Positions 8,672 through 17,408 are shown, numbered from the stretch's first letter. The stretch: 64,000 nt of DNA from Sphingobacteriales bacterium (GCA_003963365.1 RXJG01000002.1:637722-701721), one strand, 5' to 3'. Program-made: numbers and translations. The notes: generated by a model not told the origin, from the sequence alone.

Positions 8672-9880
8672 ATGCAACCAACTATTACTAAAAACCGCAT
8701 ACAGTCAATAGATGTGCTTCGTGGATTTGTAATGGTGATTATGGCTTTAGATCATATTCGGGATTTTCTTTATAAAGCTGATTTGAGTAAAGCGGCCGAT
8801 GCTGCCCTGGATCCCACCAATATGCAAACTACTTTTCCCGCATTATTTTTTACCCGCTGGATCACACATTTCTGTGCACCCATCTTTGTATTCCTTGCAG
8901 GAACATCCATTTATTTAATGTGCCAGCGAAAAACAAAAAAAGAGTTGAGCGGATTTTTAATCAAAAGAGGATTGTGGTTAATATTTGTTGAACTGGTGAT
9001 CATAACTTTTGGCTGGACATTTAATCCATCCTATAACCTTTTCATTATGCAGGTTATTTGGGCAATAGGAGTAAGTATGGTTTTACTGGGCATATTAATT
9101 CATTTACCCATCCAGGCAATATTTGTAATTGGTTTAATAATAGTTGCCGGACATAATATTATGGACATTCCTTCCGTAAGCTCCGGGCTAAAAGGAACTT
9201 TTTTAAGTGACCTGTTATATTTCTCCAACTTTTCAGTGCATCCATTATGGGGGAACCATTTTGTAATTATTGTGTATGCTTTTCTCCCGTGGACTGGTGT
9301 AATGTTACTGGGTTTTTGTTTTGGAATGTTTTATAAAAAAGATGTTGATCCGTTGTACCGGAGAAAGATGCTGTTACGACTGGGTGCAGCTTTAATCATA
9401 TTGTTTTTAGTATTGCGGTTTACTAATATTTATGGCGATCCTTTACCATGGTCTGCCCAGCCGAGGGGCCCGGTCTACACTTTCTTATCATTTCTGAATT
9501 TAAATAAATATCCTCCGTCATTATTGTATTTATGCATGACGATTGGACCGGGGTTATTATTCCTTGCGCTGATTGAAAAAGTACAAAATAATTTTACAGC
9601 AGTTTTTAATATTTACGGGAGGGTGCCGATGCTGTATTATATCCTTCACTTTTACCTCATTCATTTAATAGTGGTGGTGGTATTCTTTGCACAGGGGTTT
9701 GGAACAAAAGACATCGTTCCCGAAGGAATACCCTTCTTCTTTAAACCCAACGGATTAGGTTTTGGCTTATGGGGTGTGTATGCGGTATGGGCAATTGTGC
9801 TGGTAATTTTATATCCCATTTGTAAAAAATACAATCATTATAAAAGCACCCATACGCACTGGTGGCTTAGTTATTTGTAA
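8672..9880 (+). CDS. HGSNAT-like membrane acetyltransferase (DUF1624 family)
   Basis: A 402-residue polytopic membrane protein with about ten hydrophobic segments. The N-terminal block RIQSIDVLRGFVMVIMALDH is the signature of the heparan-alpha-glucosaminide N-acetyltransferase-like/DUF1624 family, with the conserved His of the catalytic site in the first transmembrane region. A second family block (TRWITHFCAPIFVFLAGTS) follows. Members move acetyl groups across the membrane onto amino sugars; the substrate here is unknown. The next gene (24 nt away) is a ChbG-type carbohydrate deacetylase with a signal peptide, so the pair may act on the same N-acetylated sugar outside the cytoplasm. This link is inferred from position only. 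Confidence 0.8.
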   Translation: MQPTITKNRIQSIDVLRGFVMVIMALDHIRDFLYKADLSKAADAALDPTNMQTTFPALFFTRWITHFCAPIFVFLAGTSIYLMCQRKTKKELSGFLIKRGLWLIFVELVIITFGWTFNPSYNLFIMQVIWAIGVSMVLLGILIHLPIQAIFVIGLIIVAGHNIMDIPSVSSGLKGTFLSDLLYFSNFSVHPLWGNHFVIIVYAFLPWTGVMLLGFCFGMFYKKDVDPLYRRKMLLRLGAALIILFLVLRFTNIYGDPLPWSAQPRGPVYTFLSFLNLNKYPPSLLYLCMTIGPGLLFLALIEKVQNNFTAVFNIYGRVPMLYYILHFYLIHLIVVVVFFAQGFGTKDIVPEGIPFFFKPNGLGFGLWGVYAVWAIVLVILYPICKKYNHYKSTHTHWWLSYL

Positions 9881-9903
9881 TATTGTTTATTAATGTTTGA
9901 CAT

Positions 9904-10899
9904 ATGAAACCGGTAACTATTCTTGCAGTCTTATTTTTTGTTTGCTTAACTGTAACAGCACAGGACAGTACTTATGCTGAACGATTAGGTTTTCCCAAAG
10001 GAAAGAAAGTAGTGATTATACATGTGGATGATGTGGGCATGAGTTATGAATCAAATATGGGAGCCATTGAAACAATGGAAAAAGGATTGGCCTCCTCCTG
10101 CAGTATTATGATGCCATGTCCCTGGGTGGCTGGATTTTTTCATTATTTAAAAGATCATCCCAATACCGATGCAGGTTTGCATCTAACCTTAACTTCCGAA
10201 TGGAAAGATTATCGCTGGGGACCAATCAGTGGCAAGCCAGCGGTACCGGGTTTAATTGACAATGAAGGTGTACTGTGGCCGGATGTGCCGGATGTATTGA
10301 AACACTCCAATGCTAAAGAAGTGGATATTGAAATAAGGGCACAGATAGAAAAGTCGTTGCAGATGGGTTTTCGTCCAACGCATTTGGATTCTCATATGGG
10401 AACATTATTTGCCACTCCGGAAATGAGACATGTGTATATACAGGCGGGGATTGATTATAAAATACCTGTAATGTTTCCCTGCGGACATAATACCATTGCC
10501 GGTGCAACTACCAATGGCATGGGAATTACACAGGCACAAACAGATTCTATTGGAAAATTATTATGGAACAGCGGCTTGCCGGTAATTGATGATTTAATCA
10601 GCGATAGTTATACTCCTGGTTTGCCTGCTGGTATTGCAGCTACCAAAGAGAATTTACTCAAATACAAAACCCAGTTTTATATTGATGAGTTTAAGAAAAT
10701 GAAGCCGGGTATAACTTATGTTATCACTCATGCTTCAAAATTGACAGAAGTATTTCCTCATATATCTGATTCCGGTCCGATAAGAGATGGTGATTATATG
10801 GCGTTGATGAGTAAAGAATTAAAAGCTTATATGGAGAAAGAAGGAATAATCATTACTACGATGAAGGAGTTGATGGAAAGGAGGCAAAAATTGAAATAA
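9904..10899 (+). CDS. ChbG/YdjC-family carbohydrate deacetylase, exported
   Basis: A 331-residue protein starting with a Sec signal peptide (VTILAVLFFVCLTVTAQ, cleavage near residue 20). The mature part carries the YdjC metal-site elements: HVDDVGMS with the catalytic Asp pair near residue 40, AGLHLTL, and THLDSHMG with the metal-binding His. Known members deacetylate chito-oligosaccharides with a divalent metal. Its export and its position right behind an HGSNAT-like acetyltransferase suggest sugar modification in the periplasm. The stop codon directly abuts the stop of mutS on the other strand, within an 18-bp palindrome. Confidence 0.85.
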   Translation: MKPVTILAVLFFVCLTVTAQDSTYAERLGFPKGKKVVIIHVDDVGMSYESNMGAIETMEKGLASSCSIMMPCPWVAGFFHYLKDHPNTDAGLHLTLTSEWKDYRWGPISGKPAVPGLIDNEGVLWPDVPDVLKHSNAKEVDIEIRAQIEKSLQMGFRPTHLDSHMGTLFATPEMRHVYIQAGIDYKIPVMFPCGHNTIAGATTNGMGITQAQTDSIGKLLWNSGLPVIDDLISDSYTPGLPAGIAATKENLLKYKTQFYIDEFKKMKPGITYVITHASKLTEVFPHISDSGPIRDGDYMALMSKELKAYMEKEGIIITTMKELMERRQKLK

Positions 10900-10908
10900 T
10901 TATTTCAA
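10891..10908. other. 18-bp perfect palindrome made by two facing stop regions
   Basis: TTGAAATAA followed by its exact reverse complement. It contains the TAA of the deacetylase gene (10897-10899) and the TAA of mutS (10900-10902, minus strand); both proteins therefore end in Leu-Lys. It may form a weak hairpin, but there is no GC stem or T tract, so a terminator role is doubtful. Confidence 0.6.
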
Positions 10909-13515
10909 CATCCCCTTAATCTCCTGCAATTTCAATAAAGCTTCCACCGGAGTAAGACGATTGATGTCTGTATTGCTAAGCATCTTTCTTATTTCATCAA
11001 AGGTTTCACTGTGTGCATCAAAAATGGACAACTGCATTTTGGTGGAGGACATATTCTTTAATGCTTCTTCAGGATTAATGGATTTTCCATCTGCCTTGCT
11101 TTCCCTGCTTTCTTCCAGTTGTTTTAAAATTTCATTGGCACGGTTGATCAATGAAGGAGGCATGCCGGCCATCTTGGCTACATGAATACCAAAACTATGC
11201 GTACTGCCACCGGGAGCCAGTTTACGCAGGAAGATAATTTTATTACCCACTTCTTTATTGGTGATGTGATAATTTTTAATGCGGGGCAGTTTATTCTCCA
11301 GTTCATTCAGTTCATGATAATGTGTGGCGAATAAAGTTTTGGGAGCAGCAGGAGAGTTGTGTAAAAATTCTGCGATACTCCAGGCAATAGAAATACCATC
11401 GTAAGTAGAAGTTCCTCTTCCAATTTCATCCAGTATGATCAAACTTCTTTGCGAAATATTGTTGATGATGCTGGCACTTTCATTCATTTCCACCATAAAG
11501 GTTGATTCGCCACCACTTAAATTATCACTGGCGCCAACTCTTGTAAATATTTTATCTGTTAATGGAACTTTAGCACTGTCTGCCGGAACAAAACTTCCCA
11601 TATGTGCCATCAGTGTTATCAGGGCAGTTTGACGGAGCAATGCACTTTTACCGCTCATATTAGGACCGGTAAGAATGATGATCTGCTGCGCAGAAGGATC
11701 TAATAAAATATCGTTAGCAATATATGGCTCACCAATTGGTAAGTTTCTTTCAATTACAGGATGACGGCTTTCTTTTACATCAAACTCCAGTCCTTCATGC
11801 AACTGTGGTTTTTTATAATTGTACTGCAGCGCATTGTTAGCAAAACAGATTAAACAATCGAGTATAGCCAGTATGTTGCCATTGGTTTGAACAGGAGAGA
11901 TATAATCCTGCAGTTCAACCAGCAGCTTTTCATATAAATCAGCTTCTATCTGCTGAATTTTATCTTCAGCTCCTGTTATTTTTTCTTCGTAATGTTTTAA
12001 TTCGGGAGTAATGTATCGTTCAGCATTGGCCAGCGTTTGTTTGCGCATCCACTCGGCCGGTACTTTATTTTTATGTGTATTGGTTACTTCCAAATAATAA
12101 CCAAATACATTGTTGAAGCCAATTTTTAATGAAGGAATGCCAGTCGCTTCACTTTCTTTTTGTTGTAGCTGAACCAAATATTCTTTTCCTCCATGTGCAA
12201 TGCGGCGTAATTCATCTAACTCACTGCTGATGCCTTCTTTAATCACATCACCTTTATTTAAAGCAGCCGGCGGATTTTCAATAATAGTGTTTTGTATTTT
12301 CTCCAGTATATAGTGACAAGGGTTTAAGGCGTCGCTTAATCTTTTTAGATAATCGTTAACCGCAGATTCGCAGATTTTTTTGATCTCATCAACTTGTTGA
12401 AGTCCTTTACTTAATTGCAGCACTTCTCTTGGATTGATCTTACGCAGAGGTAAGCGGCTTACTAATCTTTCCACATCACCACATTGTTTGATATGATGCG
12501 AAACTTTATTTCGAAGATCAACATCTTTAATAAAGTATTCTACTAAATCCAGCCGCTCATTTATTTTGCGAATGTCTTTTAATGGTAATACAATCCATCG
12601 CCTCAGCAATCTTGCACCCATCGGGCTTACGGTATTATTCAAAACTCCCAATAAAGTTTTTCCCTCATCATTACCTCCCATTCCTAATTCCAAATTTCGG
12701 ATGGTGAAACGATCCATCCACAAATAATCGTCTCTGTCAATTCTTTGAATGGCTGTTATATGTTGGAGATTCGGGTGCTCCGTATCTTTTAAATAATGCA
12801 AAACCGCACCAGCAGCAATAATGCCAGCATGTAAATCTTCAATACCAAAACCTTTTAAGGAATGTGTTTGAAAATGCTTCAATAAATTTTCTGTTGCATA
12901 GGCTTGATCAAACAACCAGCTTTCTAATGTGTAAGTATAAAACTTGCTGCCAAAATTTTCTTTAAAAAACTTTTGATAGCTGCGCTGAAAAATTACTTCT
13001 GCGGGTTTTAATGTTTGAAGTAGTTTATCGATGTATTCGTTATTTCCCTCGGCTACAAAAAACTCACCGGTAGAAATATCTAAAAAAGCAATTCCATTTT
13101 TATCTTCACCAAAATGAATACCAGCTAAAAAATTATTGCTGTTATGTTCCAGCAATTTTTCATTGGTAGCTACACCCGGCGTCACCATTTCGGTAACACC
13201 TCTTTTCACAATACCCTTTACAGTCTTAGGGTCTTCCAGTTGATCACAGATGGCTACACGATAACCGGCTTTCACCAGTTTGTGTAAATAAGTATCCAGT
13301 GCATGATGCGGAAATCCTGCCAAATCAGAAGAGGCAGCAGCTCCATTATTTCTTTTGGTTAATGTAATACCCAGCACCCTTGAAGCGATGATAGCATCTT
13401 CACCAAAAGTCTCATAAAAATCACCCACACGAAATAAAAGCACGGCATCAGGGTACTTTTGTTTGATTGCCCGGTGCTGTTGCATTAATGGAGTATCTGC
13501 ACTGCTTTTTGCCAT
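10900..13515 (-). CDS. mutS: DNA mismatch repair protein MutS
   Basis: An 871-residue MutS1. The N-terminal mismatch-recognition domain carries the Phe-x-Glu motif (VGDFYETFGEDA), followed by connector, lever and clamp domains. The C-terminal ABC-type ATPase has Walker A GPNMSGKS, signature region (LSGGESTFMVEM) and Walker B LIILDEIGRGTS. It binds base mismatches and starts repair with MutL. The start is placed at the Met of MAKSSADTP (13515). The open frame runs to 13578, but that part contains a TATATTTG -7 promoter box (13529 down to 13522) only 6 nt before this ATG, which implies a very short or absent leader. Confidence 0.96.
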   Translation of the reverse strand: MAKSSADTPLMQQHRAIKQKYPDAVLLFRVGDFYETFGEDAIIASRVLGITLTKRNNGAAASSDLAGFPHHALDTYLHKLVKAGYRVAICDQLEDPKTVKGIVKRGVTEMVTPGVATNEKLLEHNSNNFLAGIHFGEDKNGIAFLDISTGEFFVAEGNNEYIDKLLQTLKPAEVIFQRSYQKFFKENFGSKFYTYTLESWLFDQAYATENLLKHFQTHSLKGFGIEDLHAGIIAAGAVLHYLKDTEHPNLQHITAIQRIDRDDYLWMDRFTIRNLELGMGGNDEGKTLLGVLNNTVSPMGARLLRRWIVLPLKDIRKINERLDLVEYFIKDVDLRNKVSHHIKQCGDVERLVSRLPLRKINPREVLQLSKGLQQVDEIKKICESAVNDYLKRLSDALNPCHYILEKIQNTIIENPPAALNKGDVIKEGISSELDELRRIAHGGKEYLVQLQQKESEATGIPSLKIGFNNVFGYYLEVTNTHKNKVPAEWMRKQTLANAERYITPELKHYEEKITGAEDKIQQIEADLYEKLLVELQDYISPVQTNGNILAILDCLICFANNALQYNYKKPQLHEGLEFDVKESRHPVIERNLPIGEPYIANDILLDPSAQQIIILTGPNMSGKSALLRQTALITLMAHMGSFVPADSAKVPLTDKIFTRVGASDNLSGGESTFMVEMNESASIINNISQRSLIILDEIGRGTSTYDGISIAWSIAEFLHNSPAAPKTLFATHYHELNELENKLPRIKNYHITNKEVGNKIIFLRKLAPGGSTHSFGIHVAKMAGMPPSLINRANEILKQLEESRESKADGKSINPEEALKNMSSTKMQLSIFDAHSETFDEIRKMLSNTDINRLTPVEALLKLQEIKGMLK

Positions 13516-13561
13516 GGGTGGCAAATATAAGGATTGAGAAAAAGCTTTTGCACCCAAAAGG

Positions 13562-13591
13562 AAAAAAGACCGTAGCAATTACTGTCTTTTT
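13562..13591 (-). terminator. Terminator after the rhodanese gene
   Basis: AAAAAGAC/GTCTTTTT arms (about 13563-13570 and 13584-13591), with a short inner GTA/TAC pairing in the loop, end the minus-strand transcript whose last gene stops at 13610. Confidence 0.65.
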
Positions 13592-13609
13592 GAAAATTAA
13601 ATTTTGTTT

Positions 13610-13915
13610 TTAATAGCCTGATAAGGACATCCAGCTACCTGCATTATATGTTTCAATGCCATTGGCAGTTAATAAAATTTTTGCCTGGCCACTGCGCATG
13701 CCCGATGCACATACCACTACTACCGGTTTCTTCCAATTCCTTATTTCACCCAATTTAGTTGGCAGCATGTGAAGCGGAATATTTTTTGAACCTGGAAAAT
13801 GACCGCCGTCAAATTCCTGCACTGTTCTTACATCAATAATGATAGCGCCGCTTTCAAGAGCATGGGTAATTTGTTCTTTCTTCTTTTTGCCGGTTAAAAA
13901 ATCTAACAGACCCAT
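13610..13915 (-). CDS. Single-domain rhodanese
   Basis: A 101-residue rhodanese-fold sulfurtransferase. DVRTVQEFDGGHFPGSKNIP is the typical N-terminal block, and the active-site loop VVCASGMRSG carries the Cys that takes up persulfide sulfur. No signal peptide is present, so it should be cytoplasmic. The gene immediately upstream on the same strand encodes the small DUF2892 membrane protein. In E. coli YgaP these two domains form one polypeptide, so this pair probably works as a split YgaP. A Crp/Fnr-type site lies in front of the operon. Confidence 0.88.
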   Translation of the reverse strand: MGLLDFLTGKKKKEQITHALESGAIIIDVRTVQEFDGGHFPGSKNIPLHMLPTKLGEIRNWKKPVVVVCASGMRSGQAKILLTANGIETYNAGSWMSLSGY

Positions 13916-13968
13916 ATTGAAGTTGTATTTATTAAAGTTCGGAGTTTTAAGTTGTTTCCAGCAATCAT

Positions 13969-14184
13969 CTATGCATTACTTTTCTTTACTCCGCAGGTGT
14001 TGATACCAATCAGGGTGTACAAAGGGCAAAAGCTTATTAAGCTGGTTAACAGGAATACCACGCCTAAAATCAATAATGCAAGTCCCCATGTGCCGGTAAC
14101 GGTATTGGTAAAATATAAAACAGCAAATAGTATGGCTAATACAAACCGTATGATTCTGTCAGTGTTGCCCATATTCTTTTTCAT
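13969..14184 (-). CDS. DUF2892 (YgaP-type) two-helix membrane protein
   Basis: A 71-residue protein with the DUF2892 N-terminus (MGNTDRIIRFVLAILFAV) and two hydrophobic helices (about residues 12-28 and 32-48). It ends with the FCPLYTLIGINTCG motif containing two conserved Cys. It is the first gene of a two-gene operon with the rhodanese at 13610-13915 (53 nt gap). In YgaP the equivalent helices anchor the rhodanese domain to the inner membrane and may pass thiocyanate or sulfur compounds; the same job is inferred here. The promoter and regulator site lie at 14212-14256. Confidence 0.88.
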   Translation of the reverse strand: MKKNMGNTDRIIRFVLAILFAVLYFTNTVTGTWGLALLILGVVFLLTSLISFCPLYTLIGINTCGVKKSNA

Positions 14185-14211
14185 GTGTCAATTTTTTTGT
14201 TGATAATAGAA

Positions 14212-14256
14212 CAAAAATAGATTGACTCTCCGGACTGTAATGTGACAATGGTCACA
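14212..14256 (-). promoter_or_regulatory. Promoter with Crp/Fnr-type operator for the DUF2892-rhodanese operon
   Basis: On the minus strand a -7 box TATTTTTG occupies 14219 down to 14212. Upstream, at 14241-14256, lies TGTGACAATGGTCACA, an exact TGTGA-N6-TCACA palindrome as recognised by Crp/Fnr-family regulators. No TTTG -33 element is present at the normal spacing. With transcription starting about 5 nt after the box (near 14207), the palindrome is centred about 41.5 nt upstream, the class II activator position. The regulator itself is not in the window. Confidence 0.65.
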
Positions 14257-14280
14257 CCTATAAAAAACCTTGCTCAGGTA

Positions 14281-16452
14281 TTAGTAGGGCAGTAGTTTTA
14301 TAGTAAAGAGGATAGTGGCATAGCCGCTGTTTTCAACATGCTCCACACGAATATCATGTTTGCCTTCCAGTTCAACTATAGCTGAGTGATGTGCATCTTC
14401 ATCATAAACATATTTTGTAGCATCCCAAAAATCAATTACCAGTTTTCCGTCAATAAATACTTTCACCAGATCATCGGCAGTAGCTCCAATTTCATATTTC
14501 CCTTTTGGTAAAATGACAGAAGTTGTGGCAACAGTAGCAAATGAATCTGCTGGTAATGCTTTGCCAATTTCGCCCCACCAGGTATATTCCAGTTTATTGG
14601 TTGTTTTGGTTAAGACCGGACTTCCATTTAATACTTGCTGAAATGCCTGATAATCTTTATTGGGATTATGTTTTTCGTCCCATTTATACCAGTTTACGTT
14701 CCAGTTGAGTTGGGGAGTAAATTCTGTATAAGAAAAAGTATAAGGCTGGTTGGCTTTTATTTTTTTGCCAAGTTGAGTGCTGAAAGATGGGCCGGTATAC
14801 TCCAGTTCAATGGATGTTTGTTCTTCGCCGTTTTTTATAGCTGTTAAAGTTGCGGGAAACTTTCCCGAAGCAGAAGAAATATCTTTTACTCCTTTACTGT
14901 TTTTGATTTTCCAGTTTCCTTTTGGACCTAATATTTCAAATTCCATTTTATTGTTGCTGTCGACCTTGCTCAACCAAATAATTGGGTATTGAAAATTATA
15001 CGGTCCCCACTGAGTAATGCGTATTTCTTTTTTGCCTTTTGGAAAATTATTGAACCAATGCTTTTTGATTTTATCAGACTGCGAAAGATTATGTAAAAAA
15101 GATTTGGATGGAATTATTTGTATATCACTTGTAGTGATGCTGTCTAAATGCGTAACGTTTGAGTCTGTTTTGAAAAGGTCGGTGTTGTTTTTGAAAGTAT
15201 TTTCATTAATATTAATAGAATCTGTGAGTGCCAGATCAAATACTATTTGCTGCTGTTTGAAATCGTTTCCTGTAATTTTATAATTCCGGCTGCGGGTATC
15301 TCTTTTTTGAGCATAACCCCAATCAGCAGGCTGTGTTTTTCTTGCCCATAATTTTATTGCTTCTTTATTCTCATTGAATTTGTTTGCGTAAATAGAATTT
15401 TCCTGCCCATGTTCAATAGCAATACCAATGCGATTCTTCTCAAATTCATTATACAAAATAAATGTATTGTAACTGTATCCTCCCCAAATCCCATGGTCAC
15501 ATTCTTTTACAATATTCCGTTCAATATAATTCCGGCTAAAGGTTACTTCAATACCATTTGTAGGGGCATAGGAGAAATCATTTTTATAAATAATATTGTC
15601 ATTGCATCCACCTTCGCCGCTATCCATTGTATGCTGCCCGGCCCATAAAAAGAAACCATCGCCGCCATGTGTTACAGAATTATTGATAAACTGGTTTTCG
15701 TTACATTGTTCAAATACTAAAATACCGGCACTATCTTGTCCACGCCAGTAAATACCATGACTATAACCTCTTACATTAAAATCCAGTTGATTACTAAGGA
15801 TATTATTCCTGCTGCTGCGATATAAACCAATGCCAATAGCTGAATTGAAGGAAAAATTATTGTTGTATATCCGGCCATCATTACAATTGGTCATCATCAA
15901 CCCACATTGCCCATTGGTAATTTGATTGTAGCGAATGGTAGCCATATTACAATGGTCTAAATATATACCGGCACCATATCGTAACCATTCATTGTTTTCG
16001 TTGTGATGATAGCTCATCCAGTCGCTCACATCTTCTCTTTCCCTGTTGCTGTTTAAATGCTGGCGGTAGTTATAGCTGAAGTCACAGTTTTCAATCGTTA
16101 AGTTTTCAACCTGCAGTGCTAATACGGCTACTTTATAACCTTTGGCAACGGCGTTTTTTATCGTGATGTTTTTGCCGCTTTTAATAAAGATGCCGACTCC
16201 ATAAAACTCATTAGGCAGTTGTTTGTCATTTGAGCCAACCAGGGTAGAGCCATTAAAATCAATTGTTATATTATTTCCTTCTATTATAATTACCCCGGTT
16301 TTGAAATCAGCAGGGGCATTGAGTTTGTAGGTTCCTTTCCTTATAGTAGCCGAAGCTGAAATATGCATCCCGCCAGTTAAAGCTATTTGGGTAGGAGAGG
16401 CGGGGGAAACAATAGAAAACAGCAAACCAGCAAGCAATAAAAGTTTTCTCAT
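14281..16452 (-). CDS. Exported right-handed parallel beta-helix protein with a PA14-like C-terminus
   Basis: About 723 residues. The N-terminus has a signal peptide (RKLLLLAGLLFSIVSPASP). Residues of about 50-430 contain many NosD/pectate-lyase-like coils rich in Asn and Ile (ITIKNAVAKGYK, LTIENCDFSY, NQITNGQCGLMMTNCND, NYIERNIVKECDHGIWGGY). The last 120 residues (KGKYEIGATADDLVKVFIDGKLVIDFWD, then EGKHDIRVEHVENSGYA) look like a PA14 or related beta-sandwich carbohydrate-binding fold. This suggests a polysaccharide lyase, epimerase or sugar-binding surface protein; no catalytic residues could be assigned. The Met of MRKLLLL (16452) is used as start because it begins the signal peptide. Confidence 0.8.
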   Translation of the reverse strand: MRKLLLLAGLLFSIVSPASPTQIALTGGMHISASATIRKGTYKLNAPADFKTGVIIIEGNNITIDFNGSTLVGSNDKQLPNEFYGVGIFIKSGKNITIKNAVAKGYKVAVLALQVENLTIENCDFSYNYRQHLNSNREREDVSDWMSYHHNENNEWLRYGAGIYLDHCNMATIRYNQITNGQCGLMMTNCNDGRIYNNNFSFNSAIGIGLYRSSRNNILSNQLDFNVRGYSHGIYWRGQDSAGILVFEQCNENQFINNSVTHGGDGFFLWAGQHTMDSGEGGCNDNIIYKNDFSYAPTNGIEVTFSRNYIERNIVKECDHGIWGGYSYNTFILYNEFEKNRIGIAIEHGQENSIYANKFNENKEAIKLWARKTQPADWGYAQKRDTRSRNYKITGNDFKQQQIVFDLALTDSININENTFKNNTDLFKTDSNVTHLDSITTSDIQIIPSKSFLHNLSQSDKIKKHWFNNFPKGKKEIRITQWGPYNFQYPIIWLSKVDSNNKMEFEILGPKGNWKIKNSKGVKDISSASGKFPATLTAIKNGEEQTSIELEYTGPSFSTQLGKKIKANQPYTFSYTEFTPQLNWNVNWYKWDEKHNPNKDYQAFQQVLNGSPVLTKTTNKLEYTWWGEIGKALPADSFATVATTSVILPKGKYEIGATADDLVKVFIDGKLVIDFWDATKYVYDEDAHHSAIVELEGKHDIRVEHVENSGYATILFTIKLLPY

Positions 16453-16625
16453 GCCTAAAATTATCAAAAAACCTGGCCCTTTTAACCTTAGGCCTTCTGA
16501 CCCAGAATCTTACCTTTGGAGGCCGTTTGGGAAAGAATAAGCCTTTTGTGAGCATTGACGGGGATAATTTTCCGGCTTTTCCACTGAAAAAGACCATTTT
16601 GTGTAAATATTTTTTCTTCAATTAT

Positions 16626-16656
16626 TTTGTGGCTAAGCATCCATGCCCTACCTTTG
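16626..16656 (+). promoter_or_regulatory. Promoter of the rpmB-rpmG-DUF4295 operon
   Basis: TTTG at 16626-16629, 19 nt, TACCTTTG at 16649-16656: a full Bacteroidota consensus. The predicted start near 16661 leaves a leader of about 18 nt before rpmB. A second TACCTTTG at 16511-16518 has no matching upstream element; the DNA between the two boxes carries no gene I can support. Confidence 0.85.
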
Positions 16657-16678
16657 CCGTCCGAAAAATTAGAATATC

Positions 16679-16915
16679 ATGGCCAGAGTATGTCAGGTTA
16701 CGGGTAAAACGCCAAAGACTGGGAACAAGGTTTCTCACTCAAATATCAAGACTAAGCGTCGTTTTTTACCCAATTTGCAAACCAAGCGTTTCTTCTTAGC
16801 TGAAGAAGGCAAATGGGTAACATTAAAGCTTTCAACCGAAGCTATCCGCACCATTAATAAAAATGGTTTATACAGCGTAGTAAAAGAACTGAGAGCTAAA
16901 GGAGAAAAAATCTAA
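16679..16915 (+). CDS. rpmB: 50S ribosomal protein L28
   Basis: A 78-residue basic protein with the L28 pattern ([20 protein letters not shown], then [13 protein letters not shown] and a C-terminal [14 protein letters not shown] helix). It belongs to the large ribosomal subunit. It is first in an operon with L33 (26 nt gap) and DUF4295, the standard Bacteroidota order, behind a strong promoter. Confidence 0.97.
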   Translation: MARVCQVTGKTPKTGNKVSHSNIKTKRRFLPNLQTKRFFLAEEGKWVTLKLSTEAIRTINKNGLYSVVKELRAKGEKI

Positions 16916-16941
16916 CCGTCTAAAATTTTAATTGTAATAAA

Positions 16942-17124
16942 ATGGCAAAGAAAGGTAACAGGGTTCAGGTTATTTTGGAGTGTACTGAGCACAAAACTTC
17001 TGGTCAGGCCGGAACGAGCCGCTATATCACTACCAAAAACAAAAAGAATACCCCTGAGCGTATTGAACTGAAGAAGTACAACCCTATTTTAAAGAAGTAC
17101 ACTGTACATAAAGAAATTAAATAA
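16942..17124 (+). CDS. rpmG: 50S ribosomal protein L33
   Basis: A 60-residue protein with the L33 core ([37 protein letters not shown]). It lacks the two CxxC zinc ribbons of zinc-binding L33: only one Cys (in LECTE) is present, so this is the zinc-free (C-minus) type. It lies between rpmB and the DUF4295 gene. Confidence 0.97.
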   Translation: MAKKGNRVQVILECTEHKTSGQAGTSRYITTKNKKNTPERIELKKYNPILKKYTVHKEIK

Positions 17125-17163
17125 TTAGCCAATTTAGTAATGTGGTAATTAGCCAATGATTCG
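17124..17163. repeat. 8-bp tandem repeat, words AATTAGCC and AATNNNNN
   Basis: Five octamers in register: AATTAGCC (17124), AATTTAGT, AATGTGGT, AATTAGCC again (17148), AATGATTC. Further right, TTTTCAAAT occurs twice 15 nt apart (17182, 17197), as in an 8-nt array with one base lost. This fills the rpmG-DUF4295 gap. Confidence 0.65.
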
Positions 17164-17213
17164 TTGAGTTTAATCCCCACATTTTCAAATCAGCACTTTT
17201 CAAATTATAAGAC

Positions 17214-17387
17214 ATGGCAAAAGCAGCATCAAAAAACGCTAAAGTAAAAGACTTGAAAGCTTCAGCTGAAGCTAAAAACTGGACAAAAGTTATCCGTGCG
17301 GTACGCAGTCCAAAGTCTGGTGCATATACTTTTAAAGAGCAGATTGTGCACAAAGACAAAATCAAAGAATTTTTAGCACAAAAATAA
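17214..17387 (+). CDS. DUF4295 small basic protein
   Basis: A 57-residue Lys- and Ala-rich protein (MAKAASKNAKVKDLKAS at the start, RSPKSGAYTFKEQIV in the middle). It recurs in Bacteroidota directly after rpmB and rpmG. Its size, charge and strict linkage to ribosomal protein genes suggest a lineage-specific ribosome-associated protein, but no function is established as far as I know. The gap to rpmG (89 nt) is filled by short-period repeats. A hairpin terminator follows 22 nt after the stop. Confidence 0.9.
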   Translation: MAKAASKNAKVKDLKASAEAKNWTKVIRAVRSPKSGAYTFKEQIVHKDKIKEFLAQK

Positions 17388-17408
17388 TTGTGTAAGTAAT
17401 GATATGGT

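Noticed and set aside
16527..16799. 90-codon plus-strand frame before rpmB
   Set aside because: It overlaps the rpmB promoter and most of its first half in another frame; rpmB is certain.
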